Shown: in pieces, positions 13,770-22,514 of the stretch
Position numbering within the stretch: the stretch's first letter is position 1
Layout: each line of letters begins with the position of its first letter
Assembly: GCA_037954235.1 (NCBI GenBank)
Contig: JBBMOA010000018.1
Coordinates: 13,749,501 to 13,813,500 of the forward strand
Origin: Aulostomus chinensis
Lineage: Eukaryota > Chordata > Actinopteri > Syngnathiformes > Aulostomidae
DNA: 64,000 nucleotides
Direction: 5' to 3'
Translations under genes and position numbers: made by a program
Notes under the pieces: model-generated
Told to the model about the DNA's origin: nothing
Databases searched by the model: none
Seen by the model: only the letters and a program-made list of their open reading frames with translations

Positions 13770-16255
13770 CTGTGCTCATACAGAAGCGGAGGAAAGGGAA
13801 GCATCGTGGCAGTAACCTCAGTGTATGTACCCTGTCTTCCCTGTCTCGTCTTTCTCTCTCTTTCCTCTCTCTCTCACTCTGACACACTCTTTTTTCCCTT
13901 ATTTGTCATGACTACATGATGTCTGTCATCTTTTTAGGGCAAGGGTTTATTTAAAAGCTATTAATTTAATCTTTTTTCAGCATGACCGAATCTGAGCCCA
14001 GCATCAAAACAGATTCCAGCATCTTTAGCTACTTCTATCATGCACCTAGAATTCTCTGTCATGCACTTAACATTCTGGGTTGGCATATGGGCTGAAGTTG
14101 CCTCTCATCATCGTGCCACTAACTTATGGCATCTCCGCCTTGGTCTCAAGCCCCTTTTACACAGAGTTTCCACATTCATGCCATGAAAACGACTCCACCA
14201 TTATAAATACACCTGGCTTTTATATGCATAACCAACAAAAACTGGCATAAAGTCTCTGCAACTTGTGGTTTTACATAGCATTCCCACTTTCTGCGACTCA
14301 GCAGTGAGTTTGCTCTGAATGAGCTGTTCATCTGTCCGGTCAGGATCACTTTAGTCAAAAGCTAAACTTACATTTACCCCAAAGTCCAGTTCATTTGATT
14401 AGAGTGAACACAAGTGTGGCCACGTTCATTTGTACTCAGGTGTAGTCCACAGGAGGTGTGAAAGCAACCGTGTCCAACCTTGACCTTTGGGGAGATGTTC
14501 ATCCTATGTAGCGGCCTGGGGAAGAACATCCTCTGGTAAGCCTGAATGGTCACATTTCCTGGTGGCGTCTCCCATTTTAGGTTGCTGGTGATGGTGGTAC
14601 CCAGAAACTAAACCCACTCCACTACCTTTACACCTGTATTATTAATGAATAGTGGGGGATGAGGGGACGATGTTCCCAGACATCAGTGACCTCCACCTTC
14701 CCAACATTAAGATTCAGATTGTTTTCTGCCCACCAGGCTGCCAGCCGTGACGCCATGCTCCCATAGGCTTATTGACGGCCCCTCAGAGAATCCCAATCAA
14801 TGGACGTTACGCTGTCCTGAACCATATCAGTTGCAGCTGGTTTCAATCTCCGTACCATATTCTTGGAGGATTTGGCCTTCTTCAGTTGCTGTCTGTATGT
14901 TGGGGCCATCTGTATGATGCAGGGATCTGAGTGTCCAAGGGGTGCGAGGGGGGTGGCTCAATGTGTCCTGGTGGAGGAAAGGTGGTCCGGTGTGTTCCCG
15001 TCTTGTGTGGCGCGTGTTACCAGATACTCACAGCTTCCAGTGAGAGCTTTTGGGAATTGAAGTCTTCCAAGATCTATCGCATTTGGCCAAATATTCTACA
15101 CAGGGAATTTGTTCAGATAGCAAGCATTGTGAGTCTCAAATGGAAGTTTGTGGGGAAATGTACACACCCGTGAGAATAACAGACAAGAATCCCTTCAGGG
15201 ATTGGTCTGTTTTACATAAAAACTGATTCCAGTATAGTAAAACAGTGCTTGAAAACTTTTTACTGCCTCCACGCGTCAGTAATCATTGAAACACATACCA
15301 CCTTCGGGCCACTGTGTCTCGGTCCACTCTGAGTTGGTATCCCAGTAAATCCACAGTGTTTGTTGTGATGACGTCATGGAAAAAAGTTTCATGGAAGAAA
15401 AGTGTAGATTTTCTCTGAAAATCCATAAAAGTAGATTGAGTTCATCCATTTTATTGCACAGAGGGCAGACATTTAAAGTGCAGATGGCCAGGGGTGTCAT
15501 ATATGTCCTCTCTTCCTCTGCTAATGTTAGTAGTCAGTCCCCTGTCACACTGCACTGAGTGCTTGTGTGCTGGGCAACCTGTCCTGCCTCTTTTGGACAA
15601 TACACAGCCACTGATATCACCAAAAGGAAAAAAGAAGTTGGAGACGAATCAGCTTGTACAAATTCCCCTCTTAGCTTGCTTCAAACACACAGATAGATGG
15701 ATATACTGTATCATGACAAAGGTGCCTGGAGTGACATGTACCAATAAAGCACATGAAAGGTGATCAGCTGAGCTGAATGAATGCATGGAGGAGATAACTT
15801 GGTCACCAGTTTAAGTGGGCTGACTTGGAACAGCTGATTGTCGACTGATATGAGCTTAGCTTGACGTTGGGTCCTGAATTAATGCTGTGCTCCACTTCCA
15901 GGGGTTCTTGCTATGCCAGTTTGGCGCTGTTACCACCTCTGCTGTCACATGAGAGGTGGACACTTGTTTCCCTTCAGTCTGTTTCTATGGTACTCTTATT
16001 CAGACAGCGAGGTGTGACAGTGGCGTGATAATCCTGAATTTAATTAGATATTCTTTGTGTGTAAAAGGGGCTTCTCTCTCTTTCTTTCTTTCTCTCTGTC
16101 TCTCTCTATCTCTCCCTCTGCTGCTCGTGCTTTGTTTTTCCATGTCTCCATGCTTGTGTGCTTGTCTACGATGACATTTCTGTCTCTCCCTGTGTCTAAG
16201 TCCCCATTCACACCTGCTTACCTGCATGTGAAACATTTGTTGAAATGTATATAAG

Positions 16256-16291
<36 letters not shown>

Positions 16292-19200
16292 TGCGTGCGC
16301 GCGCGTGTGTGTGCGTGTGTGTGCGTGTGTTAGTGTTAGCAATAAAGAGAGACATCAAGAGGGATGATGTGGTTATATGTGAGTGGATACGTTACTGGGA
16401 TTCTCAGTGCTACTCCTGTGAGGCCAGATAATCAGGTGGTTAATATGATCAATTTGTCTAATACACACCAGGTGAACTGGCCAGAGGATCTAGCACTGAA
16501 ACAGTTTGATGCTCTTTACATGCCCAAGTCAGCAACTATTGCTACCATAGGCTCTGTCCTGCAGCCCTGACTTAGAGCATGAGGCCTCAGCACTGCAGAG
16601 AATGTTCTCACGCGGTCGAGGACGCAAGACAACACCTGCATGGCTGGAGCAAAGCACGCTGAGCAGAACAGGAAGAGAGGAGTTGTGTGCTGCCTGGAAT
16701 GTGCCATGTTTAGGGGGTTATGGGTGATGAGGATGGAGATGTGTTGCAAGTCTTTTACTGACCCTTCTTTCCCTTCTTTTTTTCTTTTCAAAGCAAGTTA
16801 CAGAAGCATGGAAGGCATGACCATTTGCCATCATCTCCTTTTAATTTAGTTTTATTCTTTTAAAATTTTGTATCTCTCTGTATCAGGGGGTCGGCAATTA
16901 TGGTAATTTCAGCCGTAGGCAGAGCTGGCATTTGAGGGACCAGAACAGTTTTACAGTTGAACTGGAGACACATGCATGCAGGTGTGAATTGTAGTATGAC
17001 TTTTTTTAACTCATCCCTCAAAACAAGAATATTCTCTTCGGGTGGTGTTAAAGTACACTTGAAGACATACTTATAACAAAAAGTTTTGTTTTTTTTATCA
17101 AGTACTATCAAGTACTCACAAGTGAAAGTTCCCTTAAGACCCTTTTTCCTGTCCACATCACATCTCTGTGACTCCAGAATGCAGAAAATGCTAGCTAACC
17201 ATATATATTTCTATAGCTAACATCGGCTACAGCAGCGCTCATTCAACGTAGCGCCAAAGCGGTGGTGATGTTTTGTTTTGTTTTTACCTCAAATCGAATA
17301 TTTGTGGATTGCTGAGCATACAGCTGGATGAGAAGACATGGATTATAATGGACTATGCAGTTGGGAGTTTGTAAAACTATGGTTTTTTTCTTCTTCTTTT
17401 TTTTCTTTATTTTTGTTACCGTAACTGCTGTTAGCCATCTGTCAAAATTAGCTTCCAGCTAAATATACGCAGCTAGTGCTTTCTGCATTGTGGAGTCAGA
17501 AAGACGCGACACAGGAGGGAAAACTTTTGGGTGAAGTTTCTCTCCAAGCACAAGCTGCCGCTGAAGTACACTCTCCAAGTTCTGATAATGTAGATGGGCT
17601 TTTGTGATCGATTGTCTGAGCAGCTGTGTCTCCTAAACATCCAAACTGTTGCTGTATTGGTTTATTGATGTTGTATAAAGAAATGTTTGAGGTAAAGTCA
17701 TGTAAGCCTAGCGATTTTCCTATCATTGTCTGGTAAGCGTATGGAGCTTGAGTTCAGCTTCAGGAACACCACATATTTTTTTAATCAGGATATAAGATGG
17801 AAAATACACATTTGGTTTTCAATCCATTTATTTTATCTTATTTCCATTGATTTTGAAAGTACTTCATGCAACAATAGTTTCAAATACTAATAATGTTATT
17901 AAATTTGGTCTGTGGGCTGCTTGTTGCCGACCCCTGCCCTGTAAGGTTTACAAAGTCGCATGACTAGAACATATTCATGGTTGTGTGTGATTCTAGATGG
18001 GATGTGGGGGGTGAAGTGGGCGGAGGGCTTGCACAGAGTTCAAGACTACATTCAAACACACGTAAACACACCCACCCACACACGCACATACACACTCACA
18101 CAAACACACACGCAGTTTCTTATTGTAGACGAAAACACCAAGTGGACATTCAAAAGAAACACCTCTCCCTGCATCTCTCTCTTCTCTCTCCTTCTCTTCG
18201 TGGTGGTTTCTCTCTCTCTCTCTTCCTCTCTCTCTCTCTTCCTCTCTCTCTCTCTTCCTCACTCAGACTATCAATGACAGCAGTCCCATGAAACGTTCGG
18301 CCTCATCATTGGGCCACAGCAGGTCTGGGCGTGGCCACAGAGACAAAGGAGGGGCAGATGGCTACAATATGGAGCATGCAATACCCGAGGAAGGTCGAGC
18401 CTCCAGGCACGGACACAGGCGGAAAGATCGAAGCCACCGGGCGTCCGAGAGGTCCCTCTGTCGCTATACAGAGGCTGACACAGGTTTGAACAGCCGCACA
18501 CACACATGAACGGAATACAACATGATTCTTTGGTAAACTGATTGAATGCAGGAAGAGGAGTTATAAAAGTAACATTCAGCGACATTTACTTTGATAATGT
18601 AAACATGTGATGCAGTAATAAGTCTCCACCATCAGGCCTCGGCACAGACCTGAGCACGACCACCCAGTCCGGCGACCTGACCTCCAAGGACAAGGATCGT
18701 GACAGAGATCGCGGTCGCTCCAAAGACCGCAAACACCATCACCATCACCACCACCACCACGGCTCAGTGGACAAAGAGCGCTATGTAGCAGAGCGAGGAG
18801 GCGAGTACGGGCACAGGCACTCCCGTGACAGAGAACACGATCGAGAGAGAGAGCGAGAAAGGGACCAGCGCTGGTCGCGATCACCCAGCGAGGGTCGCGA
18901 CTGCATGACCCACAGACAGGTGGGCTTCCGGGTGCTTGGAACAACACATTTTGTTTTTCAGTGAGATGACCATATTTTCAGTTTGATGTTGAAAAATGTA
19001 TCAGCCTAGAGTTTGACGGCAGTAGCTTATGTATAATCTTCTATTCAGTGCCGTCAAACTAAAGGCCAAGAGTGTGTTGTTGTCATATAAATCTCTTCAA
19101 AAGTGTGTACCCTGTATGTACATACATACTAGATGCACACAATCATGCCAATTAAAGTAAGTGTCTGTTTAATGTTATCAAATCACTGTCCCACAACCCA

Positions 19201-20886
19201 ACAAATATGCATAAAAATGTATATTTGTTTATTTAATGTTCCCCCGCTCCTGTCCGTTCCCACTACCTTTACTTTTGACACTTTTCCAAACACATTTCTA
19301 ATATTTCATACTGCCTAAAATATATTAGACAATTTGCTAAAAAAAACAACACTCTAATGATGTATGCTAGTCAAGCTTCTTGTATATTAATCATCTTGTT
19401 TATTTTTAATAGAGAAAATTGTTCAGCTTGCATTTGAATTTTTACCTTTGTTCCATAAAGAACATGTTTTTGGAATTTGTAGAGGAAGTTGCATAAATAA
19501 ACGCTTTCTGACTGGAGGAACTTTTTTCTGTGGGAACTGGGGGAGGAGCTACCTGGTACAAAGTACAAGAGAATATCCACTGTGGGTAGTTCGTCTCCAA
19601 AAAGTTCCTAACGCTTTCCGGTCAGAAAACGTCTTATTTTACATGACACATGAAAACCAAATGCATTTGCTGTCTGTTAGGCACCATATTATTTGCCCTG
19701 TACTTCATATGGTGCTCCAGAAATCAACCCTTTACCCTTCTTTTCTCCTGTCGTGTTTTGTTTTCTTTCCTCTGCGTGACATGTTGTTTCTCTTTGTATG
19801 GTACTGTTTGGAATCTCATTTTTTTCATCCATACCTTCTACTCTGCTACTTGTACTGCCATTCATCTTTGCCTTTCTCTCCTCCACTGACATCCTCACTT
19901 GGGCTTTTATTGTTATTGCTGCTGTTTTTTGTCTTCTCCCTCTCTTTTCTCTGACCTCTGCGTCTCTCTATTTTGCTTCTGTCTTGCTTCCTTTCCCATC
20001 CTCTACTTTATTACATGTTTTGTCGTTGAATTTGTGGTGCGTTCTTTTTATTTGCTTTATTTCACTTTTTGTGTAGGGCAGTAGTTCGGTCAGCGGAAGT
20101 CCTGTTCCCTCAACCTCTGGGACCAGTACCCCACGCCGAGGCCGTCGACAGTTGCCTCAGACCCCCGCAACACCCCGTCCCCATGTTACATACTCCCCTG
20201 TAGTCCGTAAGGCCATGCCCACACCCCCTCCGGGACAACAGGGCCGCGCCCCGGCCCCAGCACCCCGCAGATTTTCTCCTGAGCCTCCCCAAGGCCAGGG
20301 TCCTCCCCTTGTTGGCCTCCCACTGGCCCACCATGGCACACCACGCCAGGGTCATCATCCCCCACCTCGATGGGGAGACACAGGTGTAGGAGGCACCGCT
20401 GTGGAAGGGGATGGCTGCTTCTACAACCAGGACTATGAGCCCCACCATGAACCACCTGCATATGAGCAGAACCCCATGCAAGGTGGCAACCCTCATCCTC
20501 ATGCCCTAGCCAACCACCCTCTTCCGCCTCCCCCACAACCACAGCCACACAACCCCCATCCCCTCCCCCCACCCCAGCCACACCCTGTAAGCAACACCCA
20601 CCCTCATCCCCTACCCCACCCGCAGCCCAATCGCACCTCCCCTAGGACTGCCCGCCACGTGGCCCCTTCTACCACTGCCCTGACTGGGCCAGTGCAAGGC
20701 CAAGTGCCGGCTGCTGCCCAGCGCCGCCTCCCCAACGGCTATCGCTCGTCATCACCTTCCACACATCTCCATGGACCCCAACTTACTGGGCCACACAAGG
20801 TCCCCCCTCCAGGTGGGCATCCTAGGGGTCCCCGTAAGGGCCTGCATGAACCCTACAGCGAGACGGAGGACGATGACTGGTGCTAG
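976..20886 (+). CDS. cacna1a: Voltage-gated P/Q-type calcium channel alpha-1A subunit (Cav2.1), C-terminal part of the gene
   Basis: This is the intracellular C-terminus of the pore-forming subunit of presynaptic P/Q calcium channels. Coding exons: 976-1072 or 1885-1981 (mutually exclusive), 5698-5803, 6662-6769, 7707-7807, 9789-9904, 10058-10190, 12201-12314, 13784-13822, 18267-18483, 18636-18919, 20077-20886. All junctions are GT-AG and the phases agree throughout, giving 707 residues in the window. Diagnostic matches to Cav2.1 are [66 protein letters not shown], a nine-histidine run, SPSEGRD, RQLPQTP (RIM-binding-protein SH3 ligand) and the last four residues DDWC (PDZ-type ligand for active-zone scaffolds). 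The IQ domain, the channel core and the 5' exons lie upstream of the window. The neighbours ier2 and nacc1 are as in human 19p13. Teleosts have two copies (aa and ab), and which one this is cannot be told here. Confidence 0.95.
1885..1981 (+). CDS. cacna1a: cacna1a exon 37b-like (mutually exclusive EF-hand-like exon, form b)
   Basis: Acceptor gatgcag, donor gtcaga, length 97 nt, same phase as the exon at 976-1072. It encodes GRISCREMYDMLRHM then CPPLGLGKRCPARVAYK. The ending CPARVAYK is typical of form b in Cav2 channels. The DxxxLL motif of form a is absent. Confidence 0.92.
1982..5697 (+). other. cacna1a intron between exons 37b and 38
   Basis: 3.7 kb without recognisable exons. It holds an interrupted (CA)n tract near 2447-2485, T-runs at about 4280-4340, and a possible degraded terminal-inverted-repeat element at 3287-3778. 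Confidence 0.6.
3287..3778. mobile_element. Possible degraded TIR element
   Basis: The left end, tttaagggtccgctcacact, is an imperfect inverted match to the right end, agtgtgagttcaccctaaa, about 490 bp away. There is no clear target-site duplication and no coding capacity. It could be a decayed MITE; the evidence is the inverted ends alone. Confidence 0.3.
5698..5803 (+). CDS. cacna1a: cacna1a exon 38-like
   Basis: Acceptor cccacag, donor gtacgg. It encodes [20 protein letters not shown], then LMALIRTALDIKIAKG. This is one of the most conserved parts of the Cav2 C-terminus, after the EF-hand-like segment and before the IQ region. Confidence 0.96.
6662..6769 (+). CDS. cacna1a: cacna1a exon 39-like
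   Basis: Acceptor tctgcccag, donor gtaagt. It encodes [19 protein letters not shown], then PNLSQKNLDLLVTPHK. It differs from the human segment mainly at ADKQQ (here IDKHQ) and T to N in QKNL. Confidence 0.96.
6962..6998 (+). repeat. (CA)n microsatellite
   Basis: About 18 CA units in the intron between exons 39 and 40. It creates spurious THTHTH/CVCVCV reading frames. Confidence 0.97.
7707..7807 (+). CDS. cacna1a: cacna1a exon 40-like
   Basis: Acceptor cagcag, donor gtactg. It encodes the segment [20 protein letters not shown], then SKIKRSQALRDEQ, corresponding to the calmodulin-binding IQ-to-CBD part of Cav2.1. It ends in phase 0. Confidence 0.95.
7808..9788 (+). other. cacna1a intron between exons 40 and 41
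   Basis: Nearly 2 kb of non-repetitive intronic sequence. The reading frames in it, for example around 8956-9560, have no recognisable homology and no splice support. Confidence 0.5.
9789..9904 (+). CDS. cacna1a: cacna1a exon 41-like
   Basis: Acceptor tcacacag, donor gtgagt. It encodes NRTPLLFQRVEPPSPTQDGG, then PGLNNALPPPETAETVNS. This matches the human [20 protein letters not shown] region. It ends in phase 2 (CT of a leucine codon). Confidence 0.93.
9963..10018 (+). repeat. (TG)n microsatellite upstream of exon 42
   Basis: A long TG run with one interruption, followed by a further TG/CG-rich stretch up to about 10050. It ends within about 40 nt of the exon 10058 acceptor. Confidence 0.95.
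10058..10190 (+). CDS. cacna1a: cacna1a exon 42-like
   Basis: It encodes GGVSESHSWVTARAQEM, then SQKVGSWSPEGHIEDGLGSM and TNSQ, with donor gtagaa. The acceptor is uncertain. I chose gagatag at 10051-10057 because it restores phase, and the tract before it is mostly (TG)n rather than a normal pyrimidine run. A shorter alternative acceptor is gtctcagagag just before 10087. Skipping the whole exon would shift the frame. Confidence 0.85.
10201..10284 (+). repeat. Interrupted (CA)n tracts just downstream of exon 42
   Basis: Two CA-rich blocks (about 10201-10238 and 10260-10284) start 11 nt after the exon's donor site. Together with the TG run upstream, they place complementary repeats on both sides of one exon. 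Confidence 0.9.
10285..12200 (+). other. cacna1a intron between exons 42 and 43
   Basis: Intronic. It contains the palindromic hAT-type MITE at 11427-11627 and no recognisable exon. Confidence 0.55.
11427..11627. mobile_element. hAT-type MITE, 201 bp, near-palindromic, with 8-bp TSD
   Basis: The left end caggggtgtcaaactgat and the right end atcagtttgacacctgtg form terminal inverted repeats of about 57 bp with very few mismatches. The element is flanked by identical 8-bp copies, ctatacag, at 11419-11426 and 11628-11635. An 8-bp duplication and a CAGGGGTG end are typical of hAT elements. It has no coding capacity. Confidence 0.92.
12201..12314 (+). CDS. cacna1a: cacna1a exon 43-like (in-frame cassette candidate)
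   Basis: Acceptor ctgtttgcag, donor gtgagc, length 114 nt, phase 0 at both ends. It encodes TVEMREMGQDGYSDTEHF, then [20 protein letters not shown]. The human counterpart is alternatively skipped, and skipping here would also keep the frame. Confidence 0.95.
13082..13272 (+). repeat. TG-rich microsatellites (13082-13121 and 13234-13272)
   Basis: Two TG tracts, the first interrupted by TC, the second about 19 pure units. Confidence 0.93.
13706..13764 (+). repeat. (TG)n microsatellite 19 nt before the 39-nt exon
   Basis: About 29 TG units. Only ttttctctgtgctcatacag separates it from the exon at 13784, so it overlaps the branch-point and polypyrimidine region. Confidence 0.97.
13784..13822 (+). 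CDS. cacna1a: cacna1a exon 44-like (39-nt in-frame small exon)
   Basis: Acceptor ctcatacag, donor gtatgt, 13 codons, phase 0 at both ends: KRRKGKHRGSNLS. It corresponds to RRRGRPRGNNLS of human exon 44, an alternative exon. A 59-nt (TG)n tract ends only 19 nt before it. The segment is strongly basic. Confidence 0.92.
14500..14765 (-). pseudogene. Decayed LINE reverse transcriptase fragment
   Basis: On the minus strand, 14690-14757 reads LAAWWAENNLNLNVGKVEVT. After a frame change there is a second piece, FLGTTITSNLKWETPPGN, then VTIQAYQRMFFPRPL. These resemble the WCxxNNLxLNxxKTK and FLGxxIxxxLxW blocks near the end of fish non-LTR reverse transcriptases. A frameshift and a TAG stop separate the two blocks, so it is a relic. 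Confidence 0.65.
16260..16330 (+). repeat. (TG)n with TGCG variants
   Basis: About 15 pure TG units, then gcgtgcgcgcgcgtgtg variants. It has Z-DNA-forming alternating purine/pyrimidine character. Confidence 0.93.
16884..17936. mobile_element. Non-autonomous hAT-type element, about 1.05 kb
   Basis: The left end cagggggtcggcaa is matched inverted by ttgccgacccctg at the right end, preceded by ggtctgtgggctgc as in many vertebrate hAT right ends. The flanks ctctgtat (16876-16883) and ccctgtaa (17937-17944) agree at 6 of 8 positions and look like a decayed 8-bp target duplication. No transposase is recognisable inside. Confidence 0.75.
18267..18483 (+). CDS. cacna1a: cacna1a exon 45-like
   Basis: Acceptor cctcactcag after a long (CT)n tract, donor gtttga. 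It encodes [17 protein letters not shown], a glycine/arginine/histidine-rich stretch, and [20 protein letters not shown], matching human [20 protein letters not shown]. Confidence 0.95.
18636..18919 (+). CDS. cacna1a: cacna1a exon 46-like (Arg/Glu/His-rich)
   Basis: Acceptor accatcag, donor gtgggc, length 284 nt. It encodes LGTDLSTTTQSGDLTSKDKD, an RD/RE/RS-rich stretch, nine histidines in a row (18734-18760), then DQRWSRSPSEGRDCMTHRQ. It ends exactly on CAG (Q), phase 0, which sets up the frame switch at the next acceptor. Confidence 0.95.
20071..20084 (+). promoter_or_regulatory. cacna1a: Tandem 3' splice acceptor (GGCAG switch) of the last cacna1a exon
   Basis: Two AG acceptors lie 5 nt apart: gtgtag at 20071-20076 and ggcag at 20077-20081, followed at once by TAG (20082-20084). 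The preceding exon ends in phase 0. The first acceptor therefore opens GGC AGT AGT and the long tail, while the second places TAG in frame and ends the protein at MTHRQ. Human CACNA1A uses the same GGCAG choice before its polyglutamine tail. Confidence 0.85.
20077..20886 (+). CDS. cacna1a: cacna1a exon 47-like, terminal coding exon
   Basis: Using the acceptor gtgtag at 20071-20076, the exon reads GSSSVSGSPVPSTSGTSTP, RRGRRQLPQTPATPRPHV (RIM-BP SH3 ligand RQLPQTP at 20146-20166), then a Pro/His-rich low-complexity tail, RRLPNGY, RKGLHEPYSETEDDDWC and TAG. The place of the human polyglutamine run holds only two glutamines (CAA CAG, 20236-20241). Confidence 0.95.
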   Translation, partial: GSSSVSGSPVPSTSGTSTPRRGRRQLPQTPATPRPHVTYSPVVRKAMPTPPPGQQGRAPAPAPRRFSPEPPQGQGPPLVGLPLAHHGTPRQGHHPPPRWGDTGVGGTAVEGDGCFYNQDYEPHHEPPAYEQNPMQGGNPHPHALANHPLPPPPQPQPHNPHPLPPPQPHPVSNTHPHPLPHPQPNRTSPRTARHVAPSTTALTGPVQGQVPAAAQRRLPNGYRSSSPSTHLHGPQLTGPHKVPPPGGHPRGPRKGLHEPYSETEDDDWC

Positions 20887-22462
20887 CCTCTGGGGAAAGG
20901 GGGAGGGGATGTAAGGAGGAACCAGAATAGATGGACGGAAAGATGAAGACAGGAAGCTCTCAGCACCAGAGCAATGACTGCCAAGGGAAACCATGATTCA
21001 TTCTTTCTTATCTGTTCAATATTTTCCTCTCTGCCACTGCTTGACATCTCCCAGGGATGGTGATCTAGATGAAGGATAGGTGTCAGGATGAAGGGATGGA
21101 ACAAGAATGCTGAGGCAGGATCTGGTGCAACAAGTGGTATGGGATGAGGTAACCAACCATCTCCATTTTTGCATTGTTGTTGCATTCATCTCTTGACACC
21201 AAAGGAGACAAACCTCAAACTAAAATTTATAAGGATGTAAGCAGGAGGGGTGATGGACACTAGTCTTTGTGTGTCTTAAATTATGCCTCTGGCAAGGAGC
21301 TACAGCCACTTACAAGATGTCAAAGAGTTGCGACTCGACAAAAGACACTTTACAGTCAGAGACAAAAGATCGACCACTTCTTCTTTTTTTTTTTCTTTTC
21401 GTTTCTCGATGCTAACTTCAGTTAGCTGCAAGAGGAATCAAATCCAACCCTCCCAGCCACCAGTTGAATATTGATGAGTTTTATCATCTGTGTTTTTAAA
21501 TAAGAACAAAACTGACAATGAGCCCTCCGCCTGTATGAGGTGAGAGGGCTTCGTGGGTGGGAGAGTTGGTGAGTGTCGACAAGGACCGAGTGGTGGGGAT
21601 GTTTACCCTTGTTCCTGGAAAAAAAAACAACCTCCTCCCAGAAACAAACTATTTAAACAACCCGATGATGAAGAAAACATAAATGTGGAGAAACAAACAA
21701 ACCAGTAACTGTTTTCTGCAGTATTTCTTCTTCTATTCCTGCAGCTGCTTCTTCTTCTTCCTCCTCCTCCTCTTCCTCCTTCCTCTTCTTCAAAACATTG
21801 AAGCTTGAATCTTCTGTTGCACCCTACACAGCTTCGCTTTTTAGACTCACAGAGTTGTACACCCTGTGGAATCCTGCATGAATGATACAACAAAAATAAT
21901 AATAGTAATACTAGCAACAATGAGAGTCTACTGTATGTGGAGGGATTTTCCTTGGTCCTTTCTGTTGTGGTCTGTAGGTTTCTCTCTTTTTAGTTCAGTT
22001 GCCTTTCTGTTTCTCTCTCTCTCCTCTGTATGACATTCCTCTCTTTGTGCCTCCATTAACACTAAAACCAAGTGATGGAAGGATATAGAGAGAACTGATA
22101 TGTATATCTATAAGGAAGAAAATGATCACTTTTTGCTTGCTCGTCTATACGTTCTGTGCCAAATGCCTGCCACTGATACAGCTGGAAATGCACCTATTTT
22201 TTTGTGAAAGCAACTTTTGTAACAAAGGTGATAATCCTATAAAATACAGGGAAGCAGGGTAAGTGGAAAAAGACGCGGTGACGAATTGCCGTCAAATATC
22301 GGTGCATCAGTTTGACAAATCAGTAACATTTCTGAGTCTTCCAGGATTTGGGGTTAAAACAGCGACATCAGAGAGAAAGAGACCAATAGAAAGGTGGAGA
22401 AAGGAGAGAAACTCTTCATCATTTTTGTTGTAACTGACTGTAATTATGGAGATATATATGTG

Positions 22463-22514
<52 letters not shown>

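Larger units (their letters stand above)
12315..13783 (+). other. cacna1a intron between exons 43 and 44
   Basis: About 1.5 kb, unusually rich in TG repeats (13082-13121, 13234-13272, 13619-13672, 13706-13764). No exon is seen within it. Confidence 0.6.
13823..18266 (+). other. cacna1a intron between exons 44 and 45
   Basis: 4.4 kb of intron holding a decayed LINE fragment (14500-14765), a (TG)n tract near 16260-16330, a hAT-type element (16884-17936), CA-rich sequence near 18055-18115 and a (CT)n stretch just before exon 45. Confidence 0.6.

Noticed and set aside
19495..19640. Possible short inverted-repeat element (aacgctttctgac / gtcagaaaacg)
   Set aside because: The arms are short and mismatched and there is no target duplication; insufficient support.
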